64,000 nt of DNA from Acinetobacter defluvii (lineage in GTDB: Bacteria; Pseudomonadota; Gammaproteobacteria; Pseudomonadales; Moraxellaceae). The notes beneath the pieces are model-generated. The model had not been told where the DNA came from and did not search any database. It was given only the letters and a program-made list of their open reading frames with translations. The position numbers were made by a program, and so were the translations under genes. Numbering within the stretch: the first letter of the stretch is position 1; the number at the start of each line of letters is the position of its first letter. The stretch lies in contig NZ_CP029389.2 in NCBI RefSeq assembly GCF_001704615.3, positions 1-64,000 on the forward strand. The letters run 5' to 3'. This document shows positions 9,187-18,208 of the stretch, one piece after another.

Positions 9187-10173
9187 TTAATCCACTACAG
9201 CACCTAAGCAACCAAAAACGTGATAATTTCTTGCGATTAATCCTACTGCTGATTTCAATTCTTGACGTACATTTTGAGCATCAACGAGCTTATCAATTGG
9301 ATTGAATGTATAGACAAACATTTTACCTGTTGCTGTAGATCCTGACATTTGCCAAGTTACATACTGTTCAAGAACGGTTGGATCTATTGCATATTTAATT
9401 TTGTACTCATTCTTTAGAACGCCAAAAATAACTTGGCTCATTTCTTGTTTTACAGTAAAGCCACCTCTTATATACAACATGCCATTTGCTTTTAAAAACT
9501 CTAATTTTGATGGTTTTCCATGAACAATAGTTGAATAAGTAATATTTGGATTTAGACTATCAAGAACTTGTGCTGCATCTACCCAAACTGGTTCTGTAGG
9601 CTTACTCTTTAACTGCGCTTGAAGTTTTGCTAAAGCCACGATTATTGAATCATTTTGGGTAATATCTGTAGGATTTTGTGGCACAAGCCCAGATAAAAGC
9701 GTGTTTTTTACCCGATCTTGATTAAAATACAGATTTACTGCACCTTCTGGCATTTCATCTGTATTAATTGCCACATTCACTTCGATAACTACCCATTTTT
9801 GATCATCAGTATCATAAATTGCAGCAACTCGCCCAAATCCAGATCCAACATCAATATGTGCATAATCCCCATCTTTACCTTGTATATTTGCATCTACTAA
9901 AGCGGCATAACTTTTAAAAAGCCCTTTAAAATGATCGTTATATTCATTTTTATTTAACTTTAAAGACAGTGCTAATTCTGTTTCTAGCCTATCCGCTTTG
10001 TTTATCATAGATTGATTAACAATTTCTTGAGATACTTCAAGCAAATAAGGTTTAAGCAAATTAACCAAATCAACTTCAATTGCATCAATAGAGTGGAAAA
10101 AATTAAAAACTTCCTGAAAGTTATTAATATTCACGCCTTTTGCAATCATTTTTTCGATTAAGCTATCCGACAT
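9187..10173 (-). CDS. Putative tail fibre / receptor-binding protein
   Basis: 328 residues. Residues 1-95 are helical and contain an ELALSLKLNKNEYNDHF segment. Residues 100-135 hold a beta module (HIDVGSGFGRVAAIYDTDDQKWVVIE). Residues 140-160 contain PEGAVNLYFNQDRVKNTLLSG, the 'NLYFT..R' linker common in phage tail fibres. The C-terminal 130 residues are beta-rich. Its stop lies next to the octamer of the capsid leader. A tail-fibre or tip role is likely; host specificity cannot be read. Confidence 0.5.
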   Translation of the reverse strand: MSDSLIEKMIAKGVNINNFQEVFNFFHSIDAIEVDLVNLLKPYLLEVSQEIVNQSMINKADRLETELALSLKLNKNEYNDHFKGLFKSYAALVDANIQGKDGDYAHIDVGSGFGRVAAIYDTDDQKWVVIEVNVAINTDEMPEGAVNLYFNQDRVKNTLLSGLVPQNPTDITQNDSIIVALAKLQAQLKSKPTEPVWVDAAQVLDSLNPNITYSTIVHGKPSKLEFLKANGMLYIRGGFTVKQEMSQVIFGVLKNEYKIKYAIDPTVLEQYVTWQMSGSTATGKMFVYTFNPIDKLVDAQNVRQELKSAVGLIARNYHVFGCLGAVVD

Positions 10174-10178
10174 TTTAT

Positions 10179-11327
10179 TTAAACCCCTTGAATCTGCGTT
10201 AAATCAATAGAAAATGCGTGTTTTTCACCCGATGACAACTGCAATTCATAATGATTCACAGTATTAAGATTCATCATGATGACCACCGTATAAAATTTAT
10301 GAACAGCATTAAAATTAGAAGGTAAAATTTCAAATGATTTAACATTGTCATGCGTGATTAATACAGGCTTATTCGCTGCCAAATCCGCATCAATGGCTTT
10401 AACCAATCCAACATGATCAATCACTATCAATCCATACGTCATGTATGCACCATTCACCCAAATGGACTTAACGGCTTTATCTGCGGTCAAAACAAAGGTT
10501 TCAGGCTCTTTTAAGCTAACAGTGATGCTTTTTGTGTCATTTTCATCAAAAAAATATGCGCTTTTCGTGCGGTGCTGAATGTTCTTAATAGCCAATACTG
10601 CCATTTCTCGCTCAAAAGTCGGATCATTCATATTGCCAAATTTGAATTTACGCATGGTGATTTGATCATCGTCTTTAGTACCTGGATCATTGTCGTAAAT
10701 ATCAAAAATTGGCGCATCGTTATAAATGAGATCTGACATAAGTAACGGATAGAGTTTTGACTCTGGCGTTAATAAATCTTCTTGAGAAATAAACGGCTCT
10801 AAGTGGTCCAATGGATCACGTAAATTCAACACGTATTTATTGCCATAATCTGAATGTATGCTTTGACCTTGTGAGCCAACACATTCAAGCCATTTGATCG
10901 TATCTTCAGATATTAATAATGCGAAAATATCGCCTTTTTTTGGCTGCCAATCTGGTACATTGCGAATCATGTCCCGCTGACTTTCAATATATGCCAAATC
11001 AAAAGGTTCAATCTGTGCGTAAAATATTGGATCTCCGCTATTAATATCGTCCATATCATTGTGTAAACTGCCGCCACTAAAATGATCAAATAGCAATTTG
11101 GCATAGCCTAGATCTTCATATTCAGTAGCGTGTTCCTCTTGGCTATTTAGTACCACCGCCCCTGCGTAAATCGTTTCTTGGCGTGCTTCATTGGCGTTGA
11201 TAGGCACAATATTACGGCGATACACATAGCACTCAATAGATGACAAATTAGTAATCACTATAGAACGCGCTGCAAATCTACGACCATCAGCAACCCGTGT
11301 TGCTTCTTTTCTAACTGGCTTCAACAT
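10179..11327 (-). CDS. Hypothetical virion structural protein
   Basis: 382 residues with no membrane segment. It begins with a basic stretch (LKPVRKEATRVADGRRF) and then a beta-rich body with conserved-looking DYGNKYVLNLRDPLDHLEPF and KFKFGNMNDPTFEREMAVLA. It is preceded by AGGAAAATAAGCC and is one of four genes (12708 to 9187) behind a single late leader. It could be a neck or connector protein by position. No family is recognised. Confidence 0.55.
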   Translation of the reverse strand: MLKPVRKEATRVADGRRFAARSIVITNLSSIECYVYRRNIVPINANEARQETIYAGAVVLNSQEEHATEYEDLGYAKLLFDHFSGGSLHNDMDDINSGDPIFYAQIEPFDLAYIESQRDMIRNVPDWQPKKGDIFALLISEDTIKWLECVGSQGQSIHSDYGNKYVLNLRDPLDHLEPFISQEDLLTPESKLYPLLMSDLIYNDAPIFDIYDNDPGTKDDDQITMRKFKFGNMNDPTFEREMAVLAIKNIQHRTKSAYFFDENDTKSITVSLKEPETFVLTADKAVKSIWVNGAYMTYGLIVIDHVGLVKAIDADLAANKPVLITHDNVKSFEILPSNFNAVHKFYTVVIMMNLNTVNHYELQLSSGEKHAFSIDLTQIQGV

Positions 11328-11330
11328 GGC

Positions 11331-12428
11331 TTATTTTCCTAAATTCTGTACTAAAACTTGGTATTCAGCATCAGTAATCACACCTTGATTGAGTAAGGTC
11401 TTATAGCGTGTTAAAGATTGCTGTTTGGTCTGTTTATTTTTGCTACGTTCCAATAGGTCCTTTTGACGTTGCAATGTTCTTTTTTGTAGCTGTTCACGCT
11501 GTTTGCGTTTTTGCTCAAGTTTATTTAATTCGTGTTGTAAGCGTGGCTTAATTTCACTACGTTTGCTGCCTGCTTTCGCAATTTGTTGAGCTATATTTTC
11601 AACTATATTTTGCTTTTCTTGTTTGTAGCGTGCGCCGACTTGACGGGTGCGCTCATTCTGTATGGCTTGGGTTAAATATCGCTGTCCATGCGCTGATTTA
11701 ATCCAATGCATAACGCGTAAAATATGCTTACATGCAATTCCTGTTAAATTGGGATTTCGGTATTTAGGGAATCCACCTTCTTTACGCCCTAGTACCGTAT
11801 TTCCTACTGTATTGATATAACGATACCAATATTTAAACTTGCCGCAATCGCATTCAAATTTAACGTTTCCCAATGACAACTTATTTTTTATTGCATATTG
11901 TGATACGTTTTTGGGCTGCAATGACAACTCGTTAAAAGACTGAAATTCTACATTGACATGGTGATAGCGTGACTTACTCCCTGCACTAGCATTAGTAATA
12001 AAATGCACCAAGCCCGCTTTGCGCCGTACAGGTTGTGCCGCAAGGATTTGTTGATTTGCCCGATCAATATCATCTTGACGACTAAAAGCAATGACTTGTT
12101 CAACGGTAATACCGCCTTTGTACTGCTTGGCAATTGTATCAATGTTATGTTTAAACGCTTCCAAATCAGCACGGGTTAATGTGCGTGTCATCCCCTCTGG
12201 CATACCTAGCGTGGTCTGCAATGCACGCTTAAAGTCATAGTCCCCTGAAATATCTTGAGGACGTAAAAACGTGGGTTTTGAGCCTTTTTTATCTGCCTTG
12301 CTTTCGCGTTCTTCTTCAGCAAGCTTTCTCTGTTTTCGATCTTCAGCCGTGCGCTGATTTAGATCTTTACCAAAACCACCTTTTAAAACTTCTTGCCGAA
12401 ATTTATCTGGATCAAAGTTAGAAGGCAT
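11331..12428 (-). CDS. SWIM-like zinc-binding protein with SHOCT-like C-terminus
   Basis: 365 residues. The central region shows CDCGKFKYWYRY followed about 30 residues later by GIACKHILRVM, a CxC...CxH arrangement typical of SWIM zinc fingers. Residues 255-330 are a Lys/Gln/Glu-rich coiled coil (KLEQKRKQREQLQKR). The last 25 residues, RYKTLLNQGVITDAEYQVLV, resemble the SHOCT oligomerisation motif. It overlaps the preceding 97-residue gene by 11 bases and sits among virion genes. SWIM domains bind DNA or protein, so a role near packaged DNA is possible. The combination is unusual. Confidence 0.55.
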   Translation of the reverse strand: MPSNFDPDKFRQEVLKGGFGKDLNQRTAEDRKQRKLAEEERESKADKKGSKPTFLRPQDISGDYDFKRALQTTLGMPEGMTRTLTRADLEAFKHNIDTIAKQYKGGITVEQVIAFSRQDDIDRANQQILAAQPVRRKAGLVHFITNASAGSKSRYHHVNVEFQSFNELSLQPKNVSQYAIKNKLSLGNVKFECDCGKFKYWYRYINTVGNTVLGRKEGGFPKYRNPNLTGIACKHILRVMHWIKSAHGQRYLTQAIQNERTRQVGARYKQEKQNIVENIAQQIAKAGSKRSEIKPRLQHELNKLEQKRKQREQLQKRTLQRQKDLLERSKNKQTKQQSLTRYKTLLNQGVITDAEYQVLVQNLGK

Positions 12429-12708
12429 GAGTCACCCCATGCTTTTTTTGAAGTGCAATAATTTGAGCCAATTTAGGTAAAATAATGATGTTTTGTGGCA
12501 GTGGTTCATGTGCAAATGAAACGCCACTGGCAATACGCACAATATCGCCATGATTACGTGTCTTATAAACTCGCTGACTGATCAGTGATGCATCATAAAT
12601 CTCATCGCGCCCGATTTGATAAGCAAACAAAAAACCGCCATAACCATGACGTTTCTTATTTTTATTAATCAGACGGCGTATATCATTGTGATATTCATTC
12701 AGTGACAT
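12418..12708 (-). CDS. Hypothetical late protein
   Basis: About 96 residues from ATG 12708 (MSLNEYHNDIRRLINK...). A GTG four codons upstream is the alternative start. I prefer 12708 because it gives the 64-base octamer-to-start spacing seen in other late units. There is a basic helical N-terminus (RRLINKNKKRHGYGG) and a hydrophobic middle. It leads the transcription unit that continues into the SWIM-like protein. No family recognised. Confidence 0.5.
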   Translation of the reverse strand: MSLNEYHNDIRRLINKNKKRHGYGGFLFAYQIGRDEIYDASLISQRVYKTRNHGDIVRIASGVSFAHEPLPQNIIILPKLAQIIALQKKHGVTHAF

Positions 12709-12779
12709 AACATTCAACACAAAAAAAAGGCTAACCCATTTTGGATTAGCCTTTGAATTGAATTTTCTTGTTATTCCTA
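12709..12779 (-). promoter_or_regulatory. Late leader with terminator-like hairpin
   Basis: TAGGAATA (12779-12772) overlaps the end of the fibre gene and lies 64 bases before ATG 12708. The leader contains AAGGCTAATCC...GGGTTAGCCTT followed by eight T residues, nested in an outer ATTCAA/TTGAAT pair that ends just before the ATG. It could end the upstream transcript and also act as an attenuator. Confidence 0.6.
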
Positions 12780-14387
12780 GATAGGGGGAGTGTAGCCAGG
12801 ATTTAGATTTTTTTGAATAGCAATACGTGCAAAACCTGTCGTACCCGCTACTCCACGGTTTTCTGATCCATATTGATTACTACCCTCATACGTCCCTGCT
12901 TTACCACCACCTCCTACAACTAATTTTAAATAGATTGGATCTAGGCTTGTTGTTACAGTGAACTCGATATATGCACCTGAACCACCACCCGCTGCCCAAC
13001 CCTCATTATTATTACCAACGCCATCGCCACCCTTACCACCCGCACCGTAAGACAAAACAGGGCTAACACTTGCGCCACCAACATGATCATATTGTTCTTG
13101 CAAGCCCTTATTTCCGTTTTTAGATGACTTCATGCTTACACTATTTGTATTAGTAAAGATACCACCCGCACCACCTTCGCCATGCCCCCAAGCACTACCA
13201 TTATCCCACCATCCACCAGTTCCACCTTTACCACCACCCGCTGACGCAACGACTTGGTTAGCAAACTCTATATAGCTATCCCCACCGCTTTTACCGTGAA
13301 TAATAGCAGTAGAATCATCACCTTGATGAACAGCCATACCGCCGCCACCGCCGCCGCCGACCAATATAATTCTAGCTGTAGCCCATTTTGGAATAGTAAT
13401 TGAGTATGCACCCTCTAAGAAATCACCATCTAATCCTACCGATTCACCACTACTCTGAATGACAGACCAACCAACACTACCTGAATAACCAATTCGATTT
13501 GTACCCGACCTATTCCATACATGTAACTTAAATTTTTGTGATTCTCTAACAATGCGCCAAGCTTCATGACTGCTTTCTGGTGTAATGTGAATAATGTATT
13601 TATTATCACGCAAATCATCTACTTTATCGTTTAAGTCAATTTCAAAAAATGTACCTTCAGATGCTATTCCATTTACAACTCCACACGCGATAGTACGTGG
13701 ATAAGTAATAGCATTTAACCGCTTAATAATATCCTCAATAGCTTTTTTTAATAATTCAAGATCCGTGTTTACGGAGTCACTTAAATCCTTAATAATTTTA
13801 TCAATATCATCTTTTAATTTATTGTATTGACCGTCAATATCACCTGAAAATTGATTAAAAAAATCATCTACATACTTTTTTAAATCAGAAACAGCTTTGG
13901 TGTATTGAGGATGTGGATCTGGGTGTGATTCATGGTCAAAAATCATCTGTTGAGCTATAGGCGCATCTTGCATGACACTAAGTTGAACGCGTTCTGCATC
14001 AATACCCCCAAGTCTTAAACCAAAAGATGCAATAAATGGAATACCTTTACTTAAAATAAAAAAATGCCCAACTTCTTTACGTGCTATAGCAAATAAAACA
14101 CCATCTTCGGTATATATCCCTATTTCAGAAGCATTTAAATCTTGTGTTGGGGTGTAATTAATACCTAGCATTAATGTATTTGTGGCTGGCTGTACCCCAC
14201 CCGCTGACATTTCTGTTTCTTGTTTTTTACTAGCCAAACTCGCTACTGTGTCATTACTAACCCCGTGACCATCGCCAAAGCCCATTTTATCGAGTTTTAA
14301 AACTAACCCGACTAATTCAGCATTCAACGCGGCATTTCTACCCACATGTGTAACAGTAAATACAATCTCATTAGCTTCTGTAGCCAT
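12777..14387 (-). CDS. Tail-collar type fibre with glycine-rich tip
   Basis: 536 residues. The N-terminal domain has the pattern of phage tail-collar fibre proteins (FTVTHVGRNAALNAE, LMLGINYTPTQDLNASEIGIY). HPDPHPQYTK, a typical H-x-H-Q-Y fibre motif, follows near residue 160. A coiled-coil stalk spans 175-225. The C-terminal 180 residues are strongly Gly-rich (GGGGGGGMAV, GAGGKGGDGVG), as in fibre tips built from poly-glycine helices. ATG 14387 was chosen over an upstream GTG because AGGA precedes it and the octamer spacing is 62 bases. It probably recognises the host surface. Confidence 0.8.
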   Translation of the reverse strand: MATEANEIVFTVTHVGRNAALNAELVGLVLKLDKMGFGDGHGVSNDTVASLASKKQETEMSAGGVQPATNTLMLGINYTPTQDLNASEIGIYTEDGVLFAIARKEVGHFFILSKGIPFIASFGLRLGGIDAERVQLSVMQDAPIAQQMIFDHESHPDPHPQYTKAVSDLKKYVDDFFNQFSGDIDGQYNKLKDDIDKIIKDLSDSVNTDLELLKKAIEDIIKRLNAITYPRTIACGVVNGIASEGTFFEIDLNDKVDDLRDNKYIIHITPESSHEAWRIVRESQKFKLHVWNRSGTNRIGYSGSVGWSVIQSSGESVGLDGDFLEGAYSITIPKWATARIILVGGGGGGGMAVHQGDDSTAIIHGKSGGDSYIEFANQVVASAGGGKGGTGGWWDNGSAWGHGEGGAGGIFTNTNSVSMKSSKNGNKGLQEQYDHVGGASVSPVLSYGAGGKGGDGVGNNNEGWAAGGGSGAYIEFTVTTSLDPIYLKLVVGGGGKAGTYEGSNQYGSENRGVAGTTGFARIAIQKNLNPGYTPPI

Positions 14388-14456
14388 AATAAAAATCCTC
14401 ACATAATGAGGATCTTTATATAAATTTACAGCGTGTTCAGTTTTTCATTATTCCTG
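14388..14456 (-). promoter_or_regulatory. Late leader with hairpin covering the ribosome-binding site
   Basis: CAGGAATA (14456-14449) lies 62 bases before ATG 14387. ATCCTCA TTATG TGAGGAT is a perfect 7-bp stem followed by TTTTTATT, so it can act as a terminator for the upstream gene. Its 3' arm contains the AGGA used by the fibre gene. Confidence 0.6.
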
Positions 14457-16151
14457 TGTTTCGGCATTGGGAAAGATACCACGCACAAAATATAGATAAT
14501 CTGGATGATTGCGGCTGCCGTATTTTTTAATAGCTGATTTTAAGAAATCGTTACTAAAATAAGGTGATTTTTCAGCATTAAATGTATATTCAAACCATTT
14601 ATAATCTAATAATTTAAATCTTTTTGGGCAAGGTTTACTTGAAATAACTAAGCGGGCATTTTTTAATTCTGCGTAACAGCGCAAATGTATTTCGTTACTA
14701 CCAATTATATATCTTTCAGGAATATCACACCAAACAGTCACATTTTCCAATTCTAAACCTAGCAAACCTAGTCGGCTTCCATATTTTTTAACACATATAA
14801 AACGGGTATCTTTATAACCATCTATGTAAATACGATCTTCATCAATAATGATTTGATCTGCTAGGTATTGGTAGCCATTTTTCTTTAATTTACATTTATG
14901 GTTTTCAATAAATCTTTTCAAAAGTTTACTACTTTCAGCACATTTTTCAGTGAATAAATAAATTTTTGAAGCATCTTCGCACAGCAAACTCCACACGGCG
15001 AATAATGCCAATATACTGATCCCTTTTGACGTAAAGCCACTATCCTGATAAGTAAAGTTATCTTTAGCCACATGTGTCTTTTGGCTATAATATAAGCCTG
15101 CAAATGTAAGACTTAAATTAGAGCCTTTTTGTGATAATTCACGACAGACTATTTCTGTTTCATAAGAAATTTTATTTTCTTGAATCGCTTTGCAAAAATC
15201 AATAAAACTCATGTTTTTGGGATCTATTTTTTCTTGCTGTTCTTCAACCTCACCAACTGGCTTATAATTAACGCCATTCAAAAACATATAAGCCAATAAT
15301 TCCGCCATTTCTAATGAATTAGGTGATTTCATCATTTCTTTATTGGTCAAAACTTTAAAACGTGCATTTTCATCAAAGTTATAGTGTAAAGACACAAGTT
15401 GCTCTTTAATTTCATCCATAAAATGCTGTGTTTTAATCTTTAATCGGTTGCTATGTACTGCACGACTAAGATCAATAAAAGCTTGTGATCGTTTATTCAC
15501 ATAATTTTCGTTATCATTTCCGCTAAAACAATTGCCACCCCAATGAATAGATTCAAAACCAATACCTTTGTTTTTTAAAGCTTGAGTAAACCCCATCCCT
15601 GCACCATTTGGCATTAAAAGTAAGGTGATATTAGAGTAACAACCTATCGTATATTTAATTTCATCCAATGCATGTTGAAAATCTTTATAGTAATTAATAC
15701 TTAGTACATCAATATGCTTGTAATGCTCTGGTGTGTCACTTTTCCAAGCTTTAGCAATCAGTATTTTGACTGAATTATTAAAATCATCAGCTTTAATTGA
15801 CATTAAAAAACCAAAATCATGTTTGGTATGATCTATCGCCGTACCTTCCCAGACTTTTTCGACTGTTTGAGGGTAAATTAAAATCTGACCAAAGACACCA
15901 GTTACAGTTGGGTCTATGTTTTTGTCATATAGATAAGCTGTATTGCTTAATAATTTTTTTTGAAAATCGTTAATTTCAAGAGTAGTTTGCTCATCTTTAA
16001 TAAACGGAACTTCATCAATCAATGCTAAATATGCATCACTTTTCTTAGCATTTTTTGATTCTAAAACCGACTCACGTACATCTTTTAATTTTTCCCAAAA
16101 ACGATACATTGCATCCAATCCCAGTACCGCAGCTATAAACAATTTTTTCAT
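14448..16151 (-). CDS. Circularly permuted, degenerate large-terminase paralogue
   Basis: 567 residues, clearly related to the terminase at 16217-18199 but with its halves in reverse order. Residues 112-298 align with the terminase nuclease domain (ITLLLMPNGAGMGF against ITLLLDANGAGAGL; then HWGGNCFS, YVNKRSQAF, LSRAVHSNR). Residues 314-562 align with the terminase ATPase domain (VTVWCDI; then AIKKYGSRNHPDYLYFVRGIFP against AILQYGSRDDPQYMIRIRGLFP). The domain linker is present at both ends (residues 55-92 and 530-562). The Walker A (DSGFTSKG), Walker B Glu and all nuclease Asp residues are lost. It has no intein. A late leader precedes it. A structural, regulatory or decoy role is inferred. 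Confidence 0.75.
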   Translation of the reverse strand: MKKLFIAAVLGLDAMYRFWEKLKDVRESVLESKNAKKSDAYLALIDEVPFIKDEQTTLEINDFQKKLLSNTAYLYDKNIDPTVTGVFGQILIYPQTVEKVWEGTAIDHTKHDFGFLMSIKADDFNNSVKILIAKAWKSDTPEHYKHIDVLSINYYKDFQHALDEIKYTIGCYSNITLLLMPNGAGMGFTQALKNKGIGFESIHWGGNCFSGNDNENYVNKRSQAFIDLSRAVHSNRLKIKTQHFMDEIKEQLVSLHYNFDENARFKVLTNKEMMKSPNSLEMAELLAYMFLNGVNYKPVGEVEEQQEKIDPKNMSFIDFCKAIQENKISYETEIVCRELSQKGSNLSLTFAGLYYSQKTHVAKDNFTYQDSGFTSKGISILALFAVWSLLCEDASKIYLFTEKCAESSKLLKRFIENHKCKLKKNGYQYLADQIIIDEDRIYIDGYKDTRFICVKKYGSRLGLLGLELENVTVWCDIPERYIIGSNEIHLRCYAELKNARLVISSKPCPKRFKLLDYKWFEYTFNAEKSPYFSNDFLKSAIKKYGSRNHPDYLYFVRGIFPNAETQE

Positions 16152-16219
16152 TGTGAATCTCTATTCATAAAAACTATAGTTATAGAGATTTCACAAAAAT
16201 GAATAGCTTCATATTCCTA
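16152..16219 (-). promoter_or_regulatory. Late leader with hairpin
   Basis: TAGGAATA (16219-16212) overlaps the terminase stop and lies 61 bases before ATG 16151. TGTGAAATCTCTAT pairs with ATAGAGATTCACA (one bulge) and ends at the ATG, covering the AGAG ribosome-binding site. Confidence 0.6.
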
Positions 16220-18199
16220 AGCATAAAGATCCGCAAGCTTTTTAGCGCGTTCTAAATCAGCTTTTTTATCCATATCTGGCGATGACTCACCAAAGCCCTG
16301 CATATCTTCATCACTACTAAAACAATCATTTGCGGGTGAATACACTGTACCATCCATAAACATGAACGCGAATGTATCGACCAAATCGGGCGATTTAATC
16401 CCTTTACGGCGCATATCTTCCTTAGACAAGATTTTAAAACGCGCCTGGTCATCAAAAGTATATGGAATACGTGTCAATTGTTCTTCAGCTTTGGCTTTTA
16501 AGTACATGGTCCTGATCTTAAATCGGTTTGACGCTACCGCACGACTCAAGCACACATAAGCCTGTGCGCGTTTATTAACATACTCTTTACGTGCTTTGGT
16601 AGAGAAGCACTGCCCACCCCAAAATATTGGCTTGTAATAGATCCCAATTGATTTTAAGTGCTGTGCAAGCCCTGCCCCTGCACCGTTTGCATCCAACAAT
16701 AATGTAATATTTGGATACTGAATCATGCATTCATTAATAATTGCCGTTAATTCATGAATATTGTCATTGTTTTTACATAACGGTATGCGGGTAATCTCTA
16801 CCCGCCTTGCTCTTGGACCATAGTGCTGATTACCCCATACTTTAGCAATAACAATACTTGAATCATCCCGCCCTACGCCGCCACCTACGTCCACCGACAT
16901 AAAGTAGCCATAGTCCTTATGTTTATCTTTTTCATCTAAAGACTTGCCTAACCATGCTTGTCGAGCGTATTTGTGCGTGATTAAGAACTCGCCCGCAAGA
17001 TCTGGGAATAGACCGCGAATACGAATCATGTATTGTGGATCATCACGGCTACCGTACTGTAAAATCGCTTCTTTTAATTTTTCAATACTGACGATTGGTG
17101 ATAATTCACTGTTAAATACAAGCGCATTCCAGACACCGCCTGCCGCTTTAGATAATTTATGATGTGAATCAAAGAAAAAGCCAGACGGTCTAGCGGGCTG
17201 TGAAGTCATACACATACGGTTATCTTTATGTGTTAATGCCCCGATCAGTACGTCAAAGACTTCATTGGCAATCCCTGCGGCTTCATCACACCACACCATG
17301 TAATTATCGCCGTGCAAACCCGCCAAGTTGGTCGGCTTATTTGCGGGTGCGGTTTTAGCGAATACATGCCAAGTCTTTTTACAGCCTTTGATGTAAACCG
17401 TTTCTGCTAAAACTTCCACATAGTCAGCAATCCATGCCAAACGCCCTTTTTTCAGCAAGTCTTTACAGATTTCAATTTCTTTCCAGACTAATTTTCTAAG
17501 CTGATCAATCTGTGGCGCAGTAAAAAGCATGATTGAATGCGGGAAAAATAGTAAATGCCACAACGCCGTAACACCCGCTGAACGAGTTTTACCCGTGTTG
17601 TGTAAAACAATGTCATCCTCACCTAAAAATTTATGACTATTTTCGAGTTCAAAGCCGTAATAGTCACCTTTACCGATTGATTTAACTGACTTTAAATAAA
17701 CGCGCTCATAGCCATATTTTGACCATTTATAAAGCGTATAACGGCGTTGTTTTTTTCTTTTCCATTTCAAATATTCACTGACTGTCGCAGTCAATGTGCA
17801 ACCAATTTCATCCATCAGACAAAGAATGTGTGATGCATTAAAAATGTGATGTTTGCCGTTTGTATAAGTGAATTTATATAGGCGTTCTATGCCTTTTAAT
17901 GGGTATAAGACAACTCTAGGGCTAAAGTTGTCCTCTCCCATTAAAATATCGTCTGTATCTATGTCCTGAACGGCTTTAAAGCTGCCGTCATGCATTTTTA
18001 TCAGTGTGCCATATCCAAAACAACCATGTCCCGATGACACGGATGTACGGCTACCAGGTACAGCAATTGAGTTATAGAGTTCATCTTGTTGCCAAGTAAT
18101 ATCCATGCCCAATGCTTCGATAGCAAAGCGTGATAAATTGTAGCGATAACGCTTACAGGCGGCGTGCCATTCAGGTAAATCATTCAGACTTTTCAGCAT
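16217..18199 (-). CDS. terL: Large terminase (TerL) with intein in the Walker A loop
   Basis: 660 codons, 518 residues after predicted splicing. The ATPase domain has a P-loop SSGHG/TGKTR interrupted between G59 and T202, a Walker B MVWCDE (301-306), and TSQPARPSG as coupling motif. The linker GLFPDLAGEF leads to the RNase H-like nuclease with three acidic sites: VDVGGG (D437), LLLDANGAGAG (D503) and SPDLVD (605-608). The enzyme packages DNA into the prohead and cuts it. It lies in the unit starting at the protease gene (20402). The active domains mean function requires removal of the intein. Confidence 0.92.
   Translation of the reverse strand: MLKSLNDLPEWHAACKRYRYNLSRFAIEALGMDITWQQDELYNSIAVPGSRTSVSSGHGCFGYGTLIKMHDGSFKAVQDIDTDDILMGEDNFSPRVVLYPLKGIERLYKFTYTNGKHHIFNASHILCLMDEIGCTLTATVSEYLKWKRKKQRRYTLYKWSKYGYERVYLKSVKSIGKGDYYGFELENSHKFLGEDDIVLHNTGKTRSAGVTALWHLLFFPHSIMLFTAPQIDQLRKLVWKEIEICKDLLKKGRLAWIADYVEVLAETVYIKGCKKTWHVFAKTAPANKPTNLAGLHGDNYMVWCDEAAGIANEVFDVLIGALTHKDNRMCMTSQPARPSGFFFDSHHKLSKAAGGVWNALVFNSELSPIVSIEKLKEAILQYGSRDDPQYMIRIRGLFPDLAGEFLITHKYARQAWLGKSLDEKDKHKDYGYFMSVDVGGGVGRDDSSIVIAKVWGNQHYGPRARRVEITRIPLCKNNDNIHELTAIINECMIQYPNITLLLDANGAGAGLAQHLKSIGIYYKPIFWGGQCFSTKARKEYVNKRAQAYVCLSRAVASNRFKIRTMYLKAKAEEQLTRIPYTFDDQARFKILSKEDMRRKGIKSPDLVDTFAFMFMDGTVYSPANDCFSSDEDMQGFGESSPDMDKKADLERAKKLADLYA
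17597..18022 (-). other. Mini-intein inside terL
   Basis: Residues 60-201 of TerL (142 residues) form a class 1 Hint domain: Cys at position 1 (CFGYGTLIKMHDGS), block B-like HHIFNASH with the conserved His, block F YYGFELENSHKFLG and terminal VLHN, followed by Thr as the first C-extein residue. No LAGLIDADG motif lies between blocks B and F, so it has no homing endonuclease. Removing it rebuilds a textbook SGHGTGKT Walker A. Splicing is inferred from intact motifs. Confidence 0.9.
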
Positions 18200-18208
18200 A
18201 CCGCCACC

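Noticed and set aside
14448..16151. Paralogue as a decayed pseudogene
   Set aside because: The frame is intact for 567 codons, has its own late leader and ribosome-binding site, and keeps many non-catalytic matches, so selection on the fold is more likely.
16217..18199. TerL insertion as an assembly error or group I intron
   Set aside because: The insert stays in frame, carries all Hint motifs and ends in His-Asn before Thr, which an error or RNA intron would not produce.
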